A stretch of DNA of 64,000 nucleotides from Streptomyces sp. ACA25 (GCF_028200735.1 NZ_JAQKPV010000015.1:1-64000); one strand, 5' to 3'; positions 17,261-26,230 are shown, numbered from the stretch's first letter. Notes: generated by a model not told the origin, from the sequence alone. Numbers and translations: made by a program.

Positions 17261-17276
17261 TGTGACATGCCTCACA
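17261..17276. promoter_or_regulatory. Perfect Crp-type box TGTGA-N6-TCACA (rsmH / carbonic anhydrase)
   Basis: TGTGACATGCCTCACA, a perfect match to the symmetric core recognised by the Crp/Fnr family. It lies in the divergent gap, centred about 93 bp before the carbonic anhydrase start. An additional overlapping TCACAATGTGA follows (17272-17282). Streptomyces encodes a Crp protein active in germination and antibiotic production. Binding at this site is inferred. Confidence 0.55.
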
Positions 17277-17361
17277 ATGTGAACCCTCTTGGGGTCTTTG
17301 CCTGGTCTCACAGTGCGATCCTGCCCCGCAATCGGGAGGCGCGGGCGCTACCGTCGAGATC

Positions 17362-17877
17362 ATGTCGCCTACCGTCACTGATCAACTGGTTTCCGCCAAT
17401 CTGCGCTACGCAGCGACCTTCGAGGATCCCGGTATGGACGCTCGGCCGGTCCGTGAGGTGGCCATCGTCGCCTGCATGGATGCCCGGATCGACCTCCACG
17501 CCGCGCTCGGTCTCGATCTCGGGGACTGCCACACCATCCGCAACGCGGGCGGGGTGGTCACCGACGACATCATCCGGTCCCTGACGATCAGCCAGCGTGC
17601 GCTCGGCACCCGTTCCGTCCTCCTGATCCACCACACCGGCTGCGGCCTGCTCAACCTCACCGAGGACTTCCGGCACGAGCTGGAGCTCGAGGTCGGCCAG
17701 AAGCCCAGCTGGGCCGTCGAGTCGTTCCGGGACCTGGATCAGGATGTCCGGCAGTCGATGGCCAGGGTGCGCACGTCTCCGTTCCTCCTGCACACTGACG
17801 ATGTCCGGGGATTCGTCTTCGACGTGTCGACCGGTCTCCTCCGCGAGATCGACCCCGCTCCCGCGCCTGCTGCCTGA
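17362..17877 (+). CDS. Beta-class carbonic anhydrase
   Basis: A 171-residue enzyme interconverting CO2 and bicarbonate. Zinc ligands Cys38, His91 and Cys94 and the Asp40-Arg42 dyad are visible in ACMDARIDL and IHHTGCG; NAGGVVTDD is the other conserved loop. The short length is typical of this actinobacterial subfamily. A -10-like TACCGT (17349-17354) ends 7 nt before the ATG, so the mRNA may be leaderless. It is divergent from rsmH across a gap with a Crp-type box. Confidence 0.93.
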   Translation: MSPTVTDQLVSANLRYAATFEDPGMDARPVREVAIVACMDARIDLHAALGLDLGDCHTIRNAGGVVTDDIIRSLTISQRALGTRSVLLIHHTGCGLLNLTEDFRHELELEVGQKPSWAVESFRDLDQDVRQSMARVRTSPFLLHTDDVRGFVFDVSTGLLREIDPAPAPAA

Positions 17878-18032
17878 CGCGCGGGGCGGGCCCTGGGGGG
17901 GGTCGGGCAGGATGGTGGGATGAACGCCTGCCGGAGGGGCATTCGTCGGTGGCGGCAGAGATGCGGCGACAGCGGGGCGGTCTGGCCCGAATGCACCGGG
18001 AGCCGGGCAGCGCAACGGGCCTAGGAGGACCG

Positions 18033-19025
18033 GTGACGACCTTTGAAGAACGAGCGGGGCTCAGCGATCTGAGTGCCACGGCGGACCAGGTCCGCCGCTC
18101 GGTGGAGAGCGTCATCGAGGGCAAGCCGGAGGTCGTGCGGCTGTCCCTGACCGTGCTGCTCGCAGAGGGCCACCTGCTGCTCGAGGACGTCCCGGGAGTC
18201 GGGAAAACCATGCTGGCCAAGGCGCTGGCCCGGTCCATCGACTGCTCGGTGCACCGCATCCAGTTCACGCCCGACCTGCTGCCATCCGACATCACCGGCG
18301 TCAGCATCTACGACCAGCGGCGGCAGGAGTTCGAGTTCAAGCCGGGCGCGGTGTTCGCCCAAATAGTGATCGGCGACGAGATCAACCGCGCCTCGCCCAA
18401 GACCCAGTCCGCCCTGCTGGAATCCATGGAGGAGCGCCAGGTCACCGCGGACGGCGCGACGCACGCCCTGCCCGATCCGTTCATGGTGATCGCCACCCAG
18501 AACCCGGTCGAGATGGAGGGCACCTACCCGCTTCCCGAGGCGCAGCGGGACCGCTTCATGGCACGGGTCTCCCTCGGTTATCCCAGCCCGGAAGCGGAGC
18601 TGCGGATGCTGGAGTCGCACGGCGGACACTCCCCGCTCGACACCCTGCGGCCGGTGGCCCACGCCCACGACATCCTCAAACTGATCGAGGCGGTGCGCGA
18701 AGTGCACGTCTCCGACGCGGTGCGCCGCTACGCCGTGGCCCTGACCCACGCCACCCGCAGCCACCCCGAACTGCGACTCGGCGCCTCCCCCCGGGCCACC
18801 CTTCATCTGCTGCGGGCCGCCAAGGCCACCGCGGCACTGGCGGGCCGGGAGTTCGTGCTGCCCGACGATCTCCAGGCCCTCGCGGTGCCGGTGCTGGCGC
18901 ACCGCCTGCTGCCGACGGCCCAGGCCCAGCTCAGCCGGCGTTCCACGGAGCACCTCGTCACCGAGATCGTGCACGTCACCCCGGTGCCCGAGCCCTCTCC
19001 GCAGCAGCCCCGGCGAGGCCGCTGA
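18033..19025 (+). CDS. MoxR family AAA+ ATPase
   Basis: A 330-residue AAA+ ATPase. The GTG at 18033 has AGGAGG just upstream and begins VTTFEERAGLSD. Walker A is EDVPGVGKTMLAKALA, Walker B region is IGDEINRASPKTQSALLE, then IATQNPVEMEGTYPLPEAQ (sensor 1) with DRFMARV, and the C-terminal lid with SPRATLHLLRAAKA. MoxR ATPases act as chaperone-like maturation factors, usually for partners encoded beside them. Here it overlaps a DUF58 gene by 1 nt and precedes a transglutaminase-like membrane protein, the common MoxR-DUF58-TgpA arrangement. Confidence 0.95.
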   Translation: MTTFEERAGLSDLSATADQVRRSVESVIEGKPEVVRLSLTVLLAEGHLLLEDVPGVGKTMLAKALARSIDCSVHRIQFTPDLLPSDITGVSIYDQRRQEFEFKPGAVFAQIVIGDEINRASPKTQSALLESMEERQVTADGATHALPDPFMVIATQNPVEMEGTYPLPEAQRDRFMARVSLGYPSPEAELRMLESHGGHSPLDTLRPVAHAHDILKLIEAVREVHVSDAVRRYAVALTHATRSHPELRLGASPRATLHLLRAAKATAALAGREFVLPDDLQALAVPVLAHRLLPTAQAQLSRRSTEHLVTEIVHVTPVPEPSPQQPRRGR

Positions 19026-20311
19026 TGCCGGACGGTGACGCGGACGCCCGTGGCCCGCTCCGGGCCGCCTTCAGCGGGCTGACCACCCGTGGCCGGTCCT
19101 TCCTGGCCGCCGGGGCCGCCGCGGGCGGGTCCGCCTACGTCCTGGGCCAGCCCGACCTGTTGCGGGTCGGGATGCTGCTGACCGTCCTCCCGGTGCTGTG
19201 CGTGCTCGTGCTGCACCGCACCCGCAGCCGGGTGGCCGCCTCCCGGCTGCTGACCCCGGACCGGGTGACGGCCGGCGGGGAGTCCCGGGTGCACCTGAGG
19301 GTCGAGAACGTGGCGCGCGGCATGCCCACCGGGGTGCTCATGCTGCAGGACCGGGTGCCCTGCGTTCTCGGCTCGCCGCCCCGCTTCGTGCTGGACCGCA
19401 TCCCGCCGGGCGGCCGCCGTGAGCTCACCTACCGGGTGCGCTCGGATCTGCGCGGACGGTATCCGCTGGGTCCTCTCCAGCTCCAGCTCACCGACCCCTT
19501 CGGCATGGCTGAGCTGACCCGCTCCTTCCACGCGTCCGACACCCTCACGGTGCTTCCGCACATCGAACCGCTCCCCTCCGGAGCCCTCCCCGGGGACAGC
19601 CGGGGGCACGGTGACGGCACCCGGCGGACCGTGTCCCGGGCCGGTGACGACGACGTCATCCCCCGCGAGTACCGGCACGGTGACGACCTGCGCCGGGTGC
19701 ACTGGCGCTCCACGGCACACCGCGGGACGCTGATGATGCGCCGCGAGGAGCAGCCGCTGAAGGAACGCTGCACCGTGCTGCTGGACACCCGGCACGCCGG
19801 GTACGAGGGCGCCGGCCCGCACTCACCGTTCGAACAGGCGGTTGCCGGGGCCGCCTCCGTCGTCTCCCATCTGGTGGCCCGTGACTACGCGGTACAGCTG
19901 CTGACCGACACCGGAGCCCTGCTGCCGGGCACCGGAGCCGAAGGGGCCGGCGGCGCCGCCGAGATCAGCGGACTGCTCCTGGACGCCCTGGCGGTGGTCA
20001 CCCCTTCGCAGGGATCCGGCTTCGAAGGGGCCCGTTCGGTTCTGCGGGAGGGGGAGGAGGGGCTGCTGATCGCCTTCCTCGGTTCCGTGGACGCCGAGCA
20101 GGCGGACCTGCTCGGCGGGATCCGCCGGCAGGCGCGCGGCGGCGTGGCTTTCGCCGCGGCCGGCCGGCTGGACGCCATGCTGGAGATGCACCGTATGCGT
20201 CTGCTGCGCGAGGCGGGGTGGACCGTGCTCCCGTTCCACCCGGGAGTGCCGCTTTCCCGGCTGTGGCATCAGGCCTCGGCACCGGCCGGGCGGGCCGCGG
20301 GGGCCTGGTGA
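19025..20311 (+). CDS. DUF58 domain-containing protein
   Basis: A 428-residue protein. Two hydrophobic segments near residues 20-60 (FLAAGAAAGGSAYVLG and LLTVLPVLCVLVLHR) anchor it, a beta-rich region follows, then the DUF58 core: DDDVIPREYRHGDDLRRVHW around residues 210-230 and a von Willebrand-A-like fold. The start ATG shares its A with the stop of moxR (TGATG), so translation is probably coupled. DUF58 proteins are the usual partner of MoxR ATPases; the biochemical role is not established. Confidence 0.93.
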   Translation: MPDGDADARGPLRAAFSGLTTRGRSFLAAGAAAGGSAYVLGQPDLLRVGMLLTVLPVLCVLVLHRTRSRVAASRLLTPDRVTAGGESRVHLRVENVARGMPTGVLMLQDRVPCVLGSPPRFVLDRIPPGGRRELTYRVRSDLRGRYPLGPLQLQLTDPFGMAELTRSFHASDTLTVLPHIEPLPSGALPGDSRGHGDGTRRTVSRAGDDDVIPREYRHGDDLRRVHWRSTAHRGTLMMRREEQPLKERCTVLLDTRHAGYEGAGPHSPFEQAVAGAASVVSHLVARDYAVQLLTDTGALLPGTGAEGAGGAAEISGLLLDALAVVTPSQGSGFEGARSVLREGEEGLLIAFLGSVDAEQADLLGGIRRQARGGVAFAAAGRLDAMLEMHRMRLLREAGWTVLPFHPGVPLSRLWHQASAPAGRAAGAW

Positions 20312-20500
20312 TTCCCCGGCCGGGCCGGCCGCCGCCGGGGGAGGTGCCGTGGCCCGTTGGTGGCGAAAGCGCGGCGCGGTGGCCGGTTCCGCCCGGCGCC
20401 TGAGCCTTTCCCGGACGGCCCGGCGGTATCCGGCGCGGCCGGTCCGGGCACGCGCTCCACCGCCGGCACCCGGCCGGCGGCTCTTTGTGAAGGAGTTTCG

Positions 20501-22909
20501 ATGGACGGCCGGATCCGGATCGCGGCCGCCGCCTGGGCGGCGACCGTGGCGGCGGCCTGCACGCTGCTGCCGCTGGTCGACAGCGGCGCATGGCTGGTAC
20601 AGGCAGCCCTGCTCCTGGCGGCGCAGGGCACGGTGGGGGCGGTGCTCCGCGGATGGGGCCGGTCCGGAGTACTGACGTTCACGGCACAAATCCTGACCTC
20701 GGGTCTCCTGCTCACCCTGGTGACTGTGCCGGGGTATGCCCTCGGGGGCCTGGTCCCGGGGCCGGAGGCGCTACGGGAACTCGGGCTGCTGCTGTCCGCG
20801 GGCACCTCCGACATAGGCCACTACATCGTCCCCGCCCCGGTCACCGACGGTATACAGCTGCTGCTGCTCAGCGGCGTGCTGACCGTGGGTCTGCTGGTCG
20901 ACCTGCTCGCTGTCACCCTGCGCAGCGCGGCGCCGGCCGGACTCCCGCTGCTGGCCCTGTACGCGGTGGCGGCCGGTGTCGATCAGGGCGGATCCCACTG
21001 GCCGTACTTCCTGATCGCGGCGAGCGGCTTCCTCCTGCTGCTGCTCGCTGAGAGCCGGGACCGGCTGGCGCACTGGGGCAGGTATCAGCCGGCGCCCGCC
21101 CGGCCGTCCACCGCGCGTCCGGAGGACCGTGGTGCGCGAGCGGCCGGCCCCCGGCTGCGCACCGGGCGGCGGATCGCGGTGGTGGCGCTCTCCGTGGCCG
21201 CGCTCGCCCCGCTGCTGCTGCCCTCCCTGGGCGAGGGCCTGCTGGACCTTTCCGGACGGGTGAGCGGAGGCGTGCCCGGAGAGCCTGCCCTGACAGCGGT
21301 CAACCCGGTCGTCGCGCTCCAGGACCAGTTGAACCAGCCGCAGAACCGCACCGTGCTGACCTACCGCACGGACAGCACTCCCCGGGAGATGTATCTGCGG
21401 CTCACTGCACTCGACCGGTTCGACGGGGAGAGCTGGAGTTCCAGCGGGAACACCCTCGACGAAGCGCCGGAGGTCCCTTGGCCGGTCGCCGGGCTGTCCG
21501 GCGAGGTGGATACCACCATGGTCAGCACCTCGGTCACGGCCGACGAGTCCTACGCGCAGCGGAGCCTGCCCGTGCCGTCCCCGGCGATCGACATCGCCGC
21601 GGAAGGCGCCTGGGTGTACGACATCTACTCCCGCACCCTGACCTCCAGCCGCCGGGATCTGACGACGGCGGGACTCACCTACGAAGTCCGGCATCTGCTG
21701 CTCGAACCCACCGCGGAACAGCTCGCCGGGGCACCGGCTCCGGCCAGCTCGGTCATCCGGGAGGAATTCACGCAGGTGCCGGACAGCTTGCCGGAACAGG
21801 TCCACCGGCAGGCTCTGGAGGTCACCGCGGGGGCCGCCAACGACCACGAACGGGCGGTCGCCCTCCAGAACTGGTTCACCCGGGAGGGCGGCTTCCGCTA
21901 CGACACCGATGTGGCCTCGGGCACCGGCGCCGAGGCCATCACCCGCTTCCTGGAGGCCCGGGAGGGCTTCTGCATCCACTTCGCCTTCAGCATGGCGGCG
22001 ATGGCCCGCACCCTGGACATCCCGGCCCAGGTCTCGGTCGGATTCACTCCCGGTATGCGGCAGGCTGACGGTTCCTACCGGGTGGGCATCCACGACGCGC
22101 ACGCCTGGCCCGAGCTCTACTTCGAAGGCGTGGGCTGGGTCCGCTTCGAGCCGACGCCGGGGCAGGGCAGCCTCCCGCCGTACACCCGGCCGGAGAGGCC
22201 CGGCCCCAGCGAACGGTCCCGGGAAACCGAGACACCGGAGCGGGAGGACGCGTCGGACGGCCCGGACGCGACGGGGGCGCTGCCCGCGGATCCCGAGCGC
22301 TGCGACCCGATGCTGGAGCCCGGTGCCTGCGACGAGGCCGCGTCCGGCCCGGTGCCCGGACCGGACGGTGGCGCTGCCGCCTCGTGGCTGCCGTTCTGGG
22401 CGGCCGGCGGGGGCCTGCTGCTCGCTGCCCTGGCCGCGGCTCCCCGGCTGTGGCGGTCCCGGTCCCGGGCCCGGCGGCTCGCCCCGGGTGCCGGACCGCT
22501 GGCCGCCTGGCGTGAGCTCTCCGACACGGCCTGGGATTTCGGCATCCTGCCGGAGCCCTCCGAGACACCCCGGCGGGCAGCGCAGCGCATGGTGGCGGTG
22601 GGCGGCCTGTCCGAGACTGCGGCGACGGCGGCGCACCGGGTGGCCGGGGCGGTCGAGCAGGAGCTGTACGCGGCACGGAGCGCCGCCGGGGAGGTCGGAG
22701 ACGTTCTCGCGGCGGAGGTGCGGTGTGCGAGCGCCGGGCTGCGGGCGACAGCCGGGCGGCGGCTCCGGCTGCGGGCCGCGCTGCTGCCGCCGTCCGCCGC
22801 ACGCCTCACCCGAGTGTGGGCCGAGCGCCGGGCCCGGGCCGGGGCCGGCGCGACCGGGGTGCTGGACCGGCTGGCCCGCGCGCTGTCGCGACCCGGCCGC
22901 GGTGCCTGA
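20501..22909 (+). CDS. TgpA-like transglutaminase-domain membrane protein (DUF3488/DUF4129)
   Basis: An 802-residue membrane protein. The ATG at 20501 follows GAAGGAG and opens a set of about six transmembrane helices (to about residue 250). The extracytoplasmic transglutaminase-like domain (about residues 440-560) shows the Cys of GFCIHFAFSMAAMA, the His of DAHAWPELY, and RFEPTPG, where a Glu stands in place of the more usual Asp. A disordered acidic linker, one more membrane helix (WLPFWAAGGGLLLAALAAAP) and a C-terminal DUF4129-like helical region follow. It is probably a wall or protein-processing peptidase-type enzyme; substrate unknown. A 189-bp gap separates it from the DUF58 gene. Confidence 0.92.
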   Translation: MDGRIRIAAAAWAATVAAACTLLPLVDSGAWLVQAALLLAAQGTVGAVLRGWGRSGVLTFTAQILTSGLLLTLVTVPGYALGGLVPGPEALRELGLLLSAGTSDIGHYIVPAPVTDGIQLLLLSGVLTVGLLVDLLAVTLRSAAPAGLPLLALYAVAAGVDQGGSHWPYFLIAASGFLLLLLAESRDRLAHWGRYQPAPARPSTARPEDRGARAAGPRLRTGRRIAVVALSVAALAPLLLPSLGEGLLDLSGRVSGGVPGEPALTAVNPVVALQDQLNQPQNRTVLTYRTDSTPREMYLRLTALDRFDGESWSSSGNTLDEAPEVPWPVAGLSGEVDTTMVSTSVTADESYAQRSLPVPSPAIDIAAEGAWVYDIYSRTLTSSRRDLTTAGLTYEVRHLLLEPTAEQLAGAPAPASSVIREEFTQVPDSLPEQVHRQALEVTAGAANDHERAVALQNWFTREGGFRYDTDVASGTGAEAITRFLEAREGFCIHFAFSMAAMARTLDIPAQVSVGFTPGMRQADGSYRVGIHDAHAWPELYFEGVGWVRFEPTPGQGSLPPYTRPERPGPSERSRETETPEREDASDGPDATGALPADPERCDPMLEPGACDEAASGPVPGPDGGAAASWLPFWAAGGGLLLAALAAAPRLWRSRSRARRLAPGAGPLAAWRELSDTAWDFGILPEPSETPRRAAQRMVAVGGLSETAATAAHRVAGAVEQELYAARSAAGEVGDVLAAEVRCASAGLRATAGRRLRLRAALLPPSAARLTRVWAERRARAGAGATGVLDRLARALSRPGRGA

Positions 22910-22936
22910 GGACGGGGCATGGGCCCGTCCTCAGGC
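22904..22936 (+). terminator. Hairpin terminator after the transglutaminase gene
   Basis: A perfect 13-bp stem (GCCTGAGGACGGG / its complement) with a 7-nt loop begins within the last codons and stop of the gene. No U-run follows, as is usual in Streptomyces. The following gap to 23134 holds nothing else recognisable. Confidence 0.75.
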
Positions 22937-23134
22937 AGGACGGGGCCGGGGCGCGGTGGCCAGCCGGAGGCGGGCCCGCCGAGGCGAACGGCGGAGGCCC
23001 GGGTGCGGGCGATCAGCCGCGGTCAGCGGCGTTGGGCAGGGCCGGCGGGCCTGCCCCGGACCACACGAAAACCGGACGCTCCCCGCGGGGGTTGCTGCCC
23101 GGTTCCGGTACTTCCGGCGGTGGTGTCGCCGCGT

Positions 23135-23548
23135 TCAGTGATCCCGCTCGTCGCGGCGTCGCTGCCAGCGCTCCTCGATACGGCCCATGACCGACCGTCG
23201 CCGCCTGCCGGACGCCCGCTCGGCCTTGGTGCCGGGGCCGTCGGCTCCCGCTTGCATGTCCTGCTGGACGCTCTGGACCGGTGTCTTCTTCCATCCGGTC
23301 ACTGCCAGCGCTGCGCTGCCGAGCATGATCAGAAACCCGACGACACTCAGCCAGATCAATTGGGCGACCATGCCGCCCATGAGGAGCGCGACGCCGACCA
23401 GAAATCCCATGGCCGCCTGGTAGACCCGCTTGCGGGTGTACGTACGCAGCTCACTTCCCTCGAGCGCTGTCGCGAACTTGGGATCTTCGGCGTACAGCGC
23501 TCGCTCCATCTGCTCGAGCATTCGCTGCTCGTGCTCCGAGAGCGGCAC
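23135..23548 (-). CDS. DUF3040 domain-containing membrane protein
   Basis: A 137-residue protein starting MPLSEHEQRMLEQMERALYA, the conserved DUF3040 N-terminus, followed by ALYAEDPKFATAL, then two adjacent membrane helices (AMGFLVGVALLMGGMVAQLIW and LSVVGFLIMLGSAALAVTG, about residues 45-85) and a basic C-terminal tail. DUF3040 proteins are actinobacterial and of unknown function, often near the dcw cluster. The promoter region contains a direct repeat (listed separately). Confidence 0.92.
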   Translation of the reverse strand: MPLSEHEQRMLEQMERALYAEDPKFATALEGSELRTYTRKRVYQAAMGFLVGVALLMGGMVAQLIWLSVVGFLIMLGSAALAVTGWKKTPVQSVQQDMQAGADGPGTKAERASGRRRRSVMGRIEERWQRRRDERDH

Positions 23549-23615
23549 GGAGTCCTCCTACTCGTCGGCCGCGGTGGCGACCGGATCCGACCCTTCAAGA
23601 ATAGGCAGGGCGTTC

Positions 23616-23637
23616 ACCCTCTAGTACCCACCCTCTA
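23616..23637 (-). promoter_or_regulatory. Direct repeat ACCCTCTA in the DUF3040 promoter region
   Basis: Two copies of ACCCTCTA (23616-23623 and 23630-23637) are spaced 6 bp apart, period 14. On the minus strand each reads TAGAGGGT, one of which could be the -10 element with a TTGGCG-like -35 upstream. The exact repeat and short spacing suggest either a doubled -10 region or tandem binding of a regulator, about 70 bp before the DUF3040 start. Confidence 0.45.
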
Positions 23638-23756
23638 CGCCAATATCGCCCGCTGTCTCCAGGATGCCGGATCCCGAGGGGATGGACATGTCTTTCCCCC
23701 ACGTTCATCGTGTCATGCCGGAGGCGTACTACCGATCATACGGGCTGAGCATCCGT

Positions 23757-24542
23757 TCAGGGGCTCGGAGCCCGGCCCGGGCGTTCGGCGAGGAGATGGA
23801 GCTGCCCGGCGATCGCCTGGTAGGCGGGGAGGGCCGAGGCTTCAGCCTCCAGCCGGGTGAGTTCCTGCAGCGATTCCGGGTCGGTGTCCACCAGAGCTCC
23901 GGGGACCAGATCGGCGAAGATCCGGATGCCGTGCACCGCGCTGGGCTCGAGCCCGGCACCGGTCACCAGGCCGGTGAGCTGCGCGACGGTGAAACGGTGC
24001 GGTGCCGGGTCGGCATCCCCCCATCGCCCCTGGGGGTCGGAGAGTGCGTGGCGGGCCTCCTCGAAGTGACCGGCCAGCGCACGCGAGAGCACCGCGCCGC
24101 CGACGCCGGCCGCCAGCAGGCTGAGCGTGCCGCCCTCGGGCCGCAGCGCGTCCGCCACGGCCCGCACCCCGGCCGCGGTGTCCTCGACGTACTCCAGGAC
24201 ACCGTGGCAGAGCACCATGTCATAGGCGCCGCGCCCCGCGACCTCCAGCAAGTCCTGGGTGTCCCCCTGCACACCGCGCACCCGGTCGGCCACGCCCTCT
24301 TCGGCCGCCCGCCGCTCCAGTGCGAAAAGCGCGTTCGGGCTCGGGTCGACGACGGTCACCCGGTGTCCGAGGCCGGCCACCGGGACACCGAAGCTGCCAC
24401 TGCCCCCTCCGGTGTCCAGCACCTCCAGGGACGGCCGCCCGGCGGCCTCCGCCCGGCTCTCCAGGGCTGTACGGAGCAGCTCCCACACCACCCCGGTGCG
24501 CAGCGCGGTGTGCGGGCCGGGTGCTGTCGGCTCAGACGGCAT
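23757..24542 (-). CDS. Class I SAM-dependent methyltransferase
   Basis: A 261-residue Rossmann-fold methyltransferase. The ATG at 24542 (MPSEPTAPGPHTAL) follows GAGGAG. Motif I is LEVLDTGGGSGSFGVPVA, motif II VTVVDPSPNALFAL, then GDTQDLLEV and the Y-D-M-V-L-CHGVLEYV motif IV region. It resembles the UbiE/CmoM-like class, but the substrate cannot be told. A helical cap covers residues 170-250. It ends the minus-strand group starting with the HEPN-like gene, 70 nt downstream of it. Confidence 0.88.
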   Translation of the reverse strand: MPSEPTAPGPHTALRTGVVWELLRTALESRAEAAGRPSLEVLDTGGGSGSFGVPVAGLGHRVTVVDPSPNALFALERRAAEEGVADRVRGVQGDTQDLLEVAGRGAYDMVLCHGVLEYVEDTAAGVRAVADALRPEGGTLSLLAAGVGGAVLSRALAGHFEEARHALSDPQGRWGDADPAPHRFTVAQLTGLVTGAGLEPSAVHGIRIFADLVPGALVDTDPESLQELTRLEAEASALPAYQAIAGQLHLLAERPGRAPSP

Positions 24543-24612
24543 GACGGGGGGCTCCTCGGTCGGTGCGGTCGGGCGGCTCCAGCTTATGGCCTCACCGCTG
24601 GAGGACCGCCGC

Positions 24613-25068
24613 TCAGGTCTCCCGCCGCCCGCGCGGCAGCACCGGCTGGACCCGCAACTGCTCCTCGACCAGGCGCAGGAAGACACCGGCGGCCCGCGCC
24701 AGGTCGTCGGCCTCCCGCCGGGTGACAGCCCCACGGACACCGGCCTCGACCCGCGCCCGGCGCACGGCGCTCGCGGCGAACAACGCGCTCCACTCGTTCA
24801 GCTCGGGAGCGATCTCCGGGAGCACGTCCCAGACGCTGCGGATGCTCCGGCGCCCCCTCGCGGTCGCCTCGGGCCGGCCGCGGACCGCGAGCACCGCGGC
24901 AGCGGTGCGCAGCGCGGCGAGGTGCACAGCGACGTAGGCGTCGCCGGCGTCCTCCCGGAGCGCCGCCTCCTCCAGGCCGCGCTCCGCCTGGGCGAGCAGA
25001 TCGAGGGCGGCGGGCGGGGCGGGAGCCCTGCGCAGCACGGGGTGCACATCAGTCGGGAGTCCGGTCAT
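24613..25068 (-). CDS. SAV_6107-type HEPN domain protein
   Basis: A 151-residue all-helical protein with the ATG at 25068 (MTGLPTDVHPVLRR) behind AGGAGG. The core ALDLLAQAERGLEEAALREDA, AYVAVHLAALRTAAAVLAVRG and WDVLPEIAPELNEWSALFAA matches the small streptomycete HEPN-like family. The classical HEPN RNase motif R-x4-6-H is not evident, so nuclease activity should not be assumed. It is divergent from the TetR gene with a 199-bp gap, suggesting but not proving control by that regulator. Confidence 0.82.
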   Translation of the reverse strand: MTGLPTDVHPVLRRAPAPPAALDLLAQAERGLEEAALREDAGDAYVAVHLAALRTAAAVLAVRGRPEATARGRRSIRSVWDVLPEIAPELNEWSALFAASAVRRARVEAGVRGAVTRREADDLARAAGVFLRLVEEQLRVQPVLPRGRRET

Positions 25069-25267
25069 GACGAGCCTCCTGTCGTCAATCAGCGGTGCAA
25101 CTCTTCGATGTTCTGTTCGGTTCTTCGCATCTGAGCACATCCTCTCCCATGGCACTGACAACGAGCACCGGGCTGTGCAAACCCCTGCGAACGTCGCCGC
25201 CCCCACGGAGTACGAGGACTCCACCGGGACCGGAGGAGGTACCGCCCGGCGGGGAGAGAATCGCCCC

Positions 25268-25933
25268 ATGGCACGCAGCAGCAGGCCGCGCCGGAGCGCG
25301 ACCCGGCAGAAACTCTTCGAGGCAGCGGCCGGCCTCATCGCCGAGCAGGGCTTCTCCGCCACCACGGTGGAGGAGATCGCCGAACGGGCGGGGGTCGCCA
25401 AGGGGACGGTGTACTACAACTTCGCCGGCAAGACCGAGCTCTTCGAGGAGCTCCTGCTGCACGGCGTCGGGCTGCTCATCGGCTCGCTCCATGAGGCCGC
25501 GGACGAGGCACGGGAGCGGGGCGGCGGCACGATGGACGCCCTGGAGAGCATGGTCCGGGCAGGGCTCGTCTTCGTCGACGGACATCCGTCGCTCACCCAG
25601 CTGTACGTCGCCGAGCTGTGGCGCACCAACCGCGCGTGGAACCCCGTGCTGCTGCGGAAACGGCAGGAAGCGGTGGCGACCGTGGAGAATGTGCTCCTCC
25701 GGGGAAGGGACTCCGGGGAGCTGGACGAGCGGACCGATGTCCCGCTGACCGCCTCCGCGCTGGTCGGCATGGTTCTGGTGACCGCACTGGACTGGCAGGC
25801 ATTCCAGCCGGACCGGTCGCTCGACGAAGTCCACTCGGCACTGTCCATGCTGCTGAGAGGCACGATCGACACCGGCGGACCCGTCGGAGGAACTGCCGGG
25901 AGCAGCCGGGCCGTCGGAGACCCGCGCGGCTGA
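25268..25933 (+). CDS. TetR/AcrR family transcriptional regulator
   Basis: A 221-residue repressor-type protein. The ATG at 25268 begins MARSSRPRRSATRQKLFEAA; the helix-turn-helix is FSATTVEEIAERAGVAKGTVYYNF (residues 28-51), and the C-terminal ligand domain runs to about residue 200. It could act on itself, on the divergent HEPN-like gene or on the oxidoreductase 297 bp downstream. No clear operator palindrome was found in the 199-bp divergent gap. A strong terminator starts right at its stop codon. Confidence 0.93.
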   Translation: MARSSRPRRSATRQKLFEAAAGLIAEQGFSATTVEEIAERAGVAKGTVYYNFAGKTELFEELLLHGVGLLIGSLHEAADEARERGGGTMDALESMVRAGLVFVDGHPSLTQLYVAELWRTNRAWNPVLLRKRQEAVATVENVLLRGRDSGELDERTDVPLTASALVGMVLVTALDWQAFQPDRSLDEVHSALSMLLRGTIDTGGPVGGTAGSSRAVGDPRG

Positions 25934-25975
25934 CGGCCGGCCACACATGCCCCCTCCCGCATGTGTGGCCGGCCG
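25934..25975 (+). terminator. Strong 17-bp hairpin terminator after the TetR gene
   Basis: CGGCCGGCCACACATGC (25934-25950) pairs perfectly with 25959-25975 around an 8-nt loop. It follows the TetR stop directly and is the longest perfect stem near these genes, so the oxidoreductase downstream probably has its own promoter. The rest of the 297-bp gap to 26230 shows nothing convincing besides a TAAGGT -10-like hexamer at about 26216. Confidence 0.85.
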
Positions 25976-26230
25976 ACCAGCTGCGGCCGCCCGCTCCGCC
26001 GCCCCGTGTCGGCGGTGCGGGCCCGTTCCCCCGCGCCGACCACACTGCCCTGCGCGGAGGGCAGTGCCCATCCGTGCGGATACTCAGGCAGTACTCATCC
26101 ACCGGACCGGGAACGGCCGCCCGTCGTCCGAGTACTCGGGGAAGTCGGCCCGCGCCGGCGCGGAGGCGTTCCGGGCGGGGCGGACGGGCAGCGGTGAGCG
26201 GCCCGCACGGCACCGGTAAGGTACCTGCTC

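Noticed and set aside
17080..17361. A small mraZ gene upstream of rsmH
   Set aside because: No frame in this gap codes for an MraZ-like protein or the AbrB fold.
24613..25068. HEPN-containing toxin of a toxin-antitoxin pair
   Set aside because: No R-x4-6-H RNase motif and no adjacent nucleotidyltransferase antitoxin gene are seen.
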